From the NCBI GenBank assembly GCA_029861085.1, contig JAOUAE010000071.1, forward strand, positions 1 through 6,846: DNA of 6,846 nt. The letters are read 5' to 3'. The notes under the pieces were generated by a model. It was not told the origin of the DNA. It did no database searches and saw only the letters and a list, made by a program, of their open reading frames with translations. Of the stretch, positions 5,699-6,846 are shown one piece after another. The translations under genes and the position numbers were made by a program. Positions within the stretch are counted from its first letter, which is position 1. Every line of letters begins with the position of its first letter. This DNA is from Candidatus Nitrosopumilus sp. Its GTDB lineage: Archaea; Thermoproteota; Nitrososphaeria; Nitrososphaerales; Nitrosopumilaceae.

Positions 5699-6049
5699 TT
5701 ATTCAGTGCTAAATGAGTGACCGCATGAACAGGATTTTGTTACATTTGGATTATTTATTTTAAATCCAGAACCCATCAGGCTTTCAATATAGTCTACGTT
5801 TGCACCTTGTAAGTGATCAACACTGTAGCTGTCAACTAGGAGTTTAACTCCGGTTTCTTCCATGACTATGTCATCTTCTTCTGGTGCTTTTTCAAAGCCC
5901 ATTCCATAAGATAGACCAGAACAACCGCCACCTTGAACATATACTCTAAGGTATTCAGGAGATTCTGCTTCTTCTTTCATAAATTCATGAATCTTCTCAG
6001 CAGCTTTTACAGTAACTGTTATCATCTTTTGTGTTTGCTCAGTTGCCAT
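5699..6049 (-). CDS. A-type iron-sulfur cluster carrier/assembly protein (IscA/ErpA/HesB-like)
   Basis: A 116-residue protein covering the whole HesB/IscA fold, typical in length. Cysteines C43 (GGGCSGLSYGM) and C107/C109 (SCSCGHSF) form the three-cysteine set used to hold or pass Fe-S clusters to client enzymes. Between them are the conserved YLRVYVQGGG strand, the FEKAPEEDD acidic turn, LLVDSYSVDHLQGANVDYIE and GFKINNPN. It would act in the cytoplasm delivering clusters to Fe-S enzymes; the specific clients are unknown. ATG at 6049 has no Shine-Dalgarno, but a TATA-like element about 28 bases upstream suggests leaderless translation. It appears to be transcribed alone: its own promoter lies upstream and a T-tract downstream. 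Family members are not separable by name here, so I give no symbol. Confidence 0.93.
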   Translation of the reverse strand: MATEQTQKMITVTVKAAEKIHEFMKEEAESPEYLRVYVQGGGCSGLSYGMGFEKAPEEDDIVMEETGVKLLVDSYSVDHLQGANVDYIESLMGSGFKINNPNVTKSCSCGHSFSTE

Positions 6050-6070
6050 TACGAAAAAAAAGGCAGTTCA

Positions 6071-6083
6071 AATTATAATAAGT
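6071..6083 (-). promoter_or_regulatory. TATA-box promoter of the iron-sulfur carrier gene
   Basis: On the minus strand ACTTATTATAATT, preceded by a purine-rich GGGAAAAA that could serve as the BRE, is centred about 28 bases before the ATG at 6049. That predicts a transcript starting at or within a few bases of the start codon, in keeping with leaderless archaeal mRNAs and with the missing Shine-Dalgarno. A run of eight T lies between this box and the ATG. Confidence 0.5.
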
Positions 6084-6140
6084 TTTTCCCACCAGACATA
6101 CTAGTAATTTAAGAAATGGGCAGTTTTTATCCCATAATTT

Positions 6141-6542
6141 CTAGTGATCTGCAATATGCTTGACGAGATCACTTGAAGTAAGCATTCCAACAACTTTATC
6201 ATCATCAATTACGGGTAATTTCTTTACATTTCTTGTCGACATCAAATCTGATGCCACCCATAAATCAGAATCAGGATCAATTGAAATAAGAGGAGAAGAC
6301 ATTATTCTTCGGACAGGAGTATCAATTGGATAAGAATGTGCAGTAATTTTTATTGCAAAATCTCTATTGGTGACAATGCCAACGGGTAAATTATTATCTA
6401 AAACTACAATAGATCCAACCCCAGTATCTTCCATCATTTTTGCTGCATCAGTTGCAGGAACAGATGAATCAACAGAGACTACAAAATTATTCATAATTTG
6501 TTTTACCCAGGTTTTTTGTTGAATTGGATCAGATGAATTCAT
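6141..6542 (-). CDS. Two-CBS-domain protein
   Basis: A 133-residue protein made almost entirely of a CBS (Bateman) pair. CBS1 spans about residues 14-69 (VKQIMNNFVVSVDSSVPATDAAKMM, then GSIVVLDNNLPVGIVTNRDF) and CBS2 about 79-132 (RRIMSSPLISIDPDSDLWVASDLM, then KLPVIDDDKVVGMLTSSDLV). The GIVTNRD and GMLTSSD segments hold the usual nucleotide ribose/phosphate-contacting positions, so it probably senses an adenine nucleotide or SAM. There is no attached enzymatic, channel or DNA-binding domain, so the target is unknown and must be a partner in trans. Thaumarchaea carry many such stand-alone CBS proteins. The ATG at 6542 has no Shine-Dalgarno; a TATA-like element 24 bases upstream implies a leaderless message. 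The next gene upstream on the same strand ends 45 bases away. Confidence 0.92.
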   Translation of the reverse strand: MNSSDPIQQKTWVKQIMNNFVVSVDSSVPATDAAKMMEDTGVGSIVVLDNNLPVGIVTNRDFAIKITAHSYPIDTPVRRIMSSPLISIDPDSDLWVASDLMSTRNVKKLPVIDDDKVVGMLTSSDLVKHIADH

Positions 6543-6560
6543 TGATAGATTTTATGAAGA

Positions 6561-6570
6561 GTAATATTTC
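6561..6570 (-). promoter_or_regulatory. TATA-like promoter of the CBS gene
   Basis: On the minus strand GAAATATTAC is centred about 24 bases before the CBS gene ATG at 6542, the spacing expected for a leaderless archaeal transcript. The match to a strong TATA box is moderate. A 17-bp palindrome lies immediately upstream. Confidence 0.4.
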
Positions 6571-6577
6571 AAAAGAT

Positions 6578-6594
6578 TAATTGAATTTCAATTA
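6578..6594. repeat. 17-bp palindrome TAATTGAA-T-TTCAATTA
   Basis: Eight-base arms are perfect reverse complements around a single central base. The element overlaps the stop codon (6588-6590) of the upstream gene and ends seven bases before the CBS gene TATA-like box, covering or abutting the expected BRE. The position and symmetry suit a regulator binding site; AT-rich chance symmetry is possible. Confidence 0.45.
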
Positions 6595-6818
6595 TGATAA
6601 TCATGTTCATTAAAATCCAAACCTAAAGATACAGATAAGATTACGGTATTATCAGTTGTTTGAAATTTGAGTTCTTTTTCAGGTAAGAAGCTACGAAAAA
6701 CTTGAGTTAGTAATTGCTCAGTAAAAATAGACCATTTCAAACCCAAATCATGTTGGATTAAAAATGTGTGCATTTCACCTTCTACTCGATGATCAGAATT
6801 CATACCAGATGCTCGCAT
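6588..6818 (-). CDS. Unrecognised small protein (possibly the C-terminus of a longer one)
   Basis: I do not recognise this protein. From the ATG at 6818 it has 76 residues, with charged ends and a central stretch GEMHTFLIQHDLGLKWSIFTEQLL followed by FRSFLPEKELKFQTTDNTVILSVSL. This reads like a small soluble alpha/beta fold (strand, helix, strand, strand) with no membrane segment, signal peptide or cysteine motif. The ATG is preceded at five bases by a perfect GGAGG (6824-6828), the strongest ribosome site in the window, which is why I chose it. The frame stays open to the right edge, with a GTG at 6839 giving VETLEDY before this start, so it may begin earlier or be the tail of a larger gene. 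It ends 45 bases before the CBS gene and shares its strand; no function is offered. Confidence 0.65.
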   Translation of the reverse strand: MRASGMNSDHRVEGEMHTFLIQHDLGLKWSIFTEQLLTQVFRSFLPEKELKFQTTDNTVILSVSLGLDFNEHDYHN

Positions 6819-6823
6819 ATAAT

Positions 6824-6828
6824 CCTCC
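6824..6828 (-). promoter_or_regulatory. Shine-Dalgarno GGAGG before the ATG at 6818
   Basis: On the minus strand GGAGG sits five bases upstream of the ATG at 6818 and decides the preferred start of the small gene. It could also be a chance GGAGGA inside a longer reading frame that continues past the window edge. Confidence 0.5.
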
Positions 6829-6846
6829 AATGTTTCCACGCAACGC

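Noticed and set aside
6112..6142. Imperfect hairpin (ATGGG/CCCAT plus AGAA/TTCT with a bulge) just after the CBS gene stop
   Set aside because: It has only a five-pair core with a ten-base loop and no following T-run on the minus strand; not convincing as a terminator or RNA element.
1..6846. tRNA, rRNA, CRISPR, transposon, phage or riboswitch
   Set aside because: No cloverleaf, spaced direct repeats, transposase motif or long structured leader was seen; the genes are ordinary archaeal housekeeping genes packed closely.

Overview
The window looks like chromosomal DNA of an ammonia-oxidising thaumarchaeon (Nitrososphaeria, most like Nitrosopumilus and relatives). I infer this from the AT-rich, AAA/GAA/ATT-rich codon use, the purely archaeal gene set (archaeal DnaG, diphthine synthase, CTP-dependent riboflavin kinase, RibL-type FAD synthase, LysW-carrier amino-acid biosynthesis), TATA-type promoters close to start codons, and few Shine-Dalgarno sites. 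No database search was possible, so genus-level placement is by recognition only.

Plus strand, 1-3711: a tightly packed block. It opens with the last codons of lysW (amino-group carrier protein), overlapping lysX (ATP-grasp ligase that loads the carrier). Next come lysK (M20 metallopeptidase that releases lysine or ornithine from the carrier), dph5 (diphthamide biosynthesis, with a C-terminal DUF357-like extension) and a winged-helix/cytidylyltransferase fusion read as FAD synthase (RibL). The first four genes overlap or nearly touch (GTGA overlap, 3-base gap, TAATG overlap) and look co-transcribed; ribL follows after 45 bases.

Minus strand, 6846-3708: from the right edge, an unrecognised small or partial gene, a two-CBS-domain protein, an A-type iron-sulfur carrier (IscA/ErpA-like), then a 159-base intergenic region holding the dnaG promoter, then dnaG and ribK (winged helix plus CTP-dependent riboflavin kinase, RbkR architecture) 5 bases apart. 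The ribK and ribL stop codons overlap tail to tail, so the two successive steps riboflavin to FMN to FAD are encoded by converging transcripts, and both enzymes carry an N-terminal winged helix.

The points most worth a second look are: the LysW C-terminus, which reads EDWGQ and not the glutamate-ending EDWGE; a perfect 8-bp-arm inverted repeat in the dnaG-ribK promoter, a candidate operator for RbkR autoregulation; the winged-helix fusion on the FAD synthase; and a 17-bp palindrome just upstream of the CBS gene promoter. I see no tRNA, rRNA, CRISPR, insertion sequence or phage signal, and no gene-free stretch longer than 300 bases.
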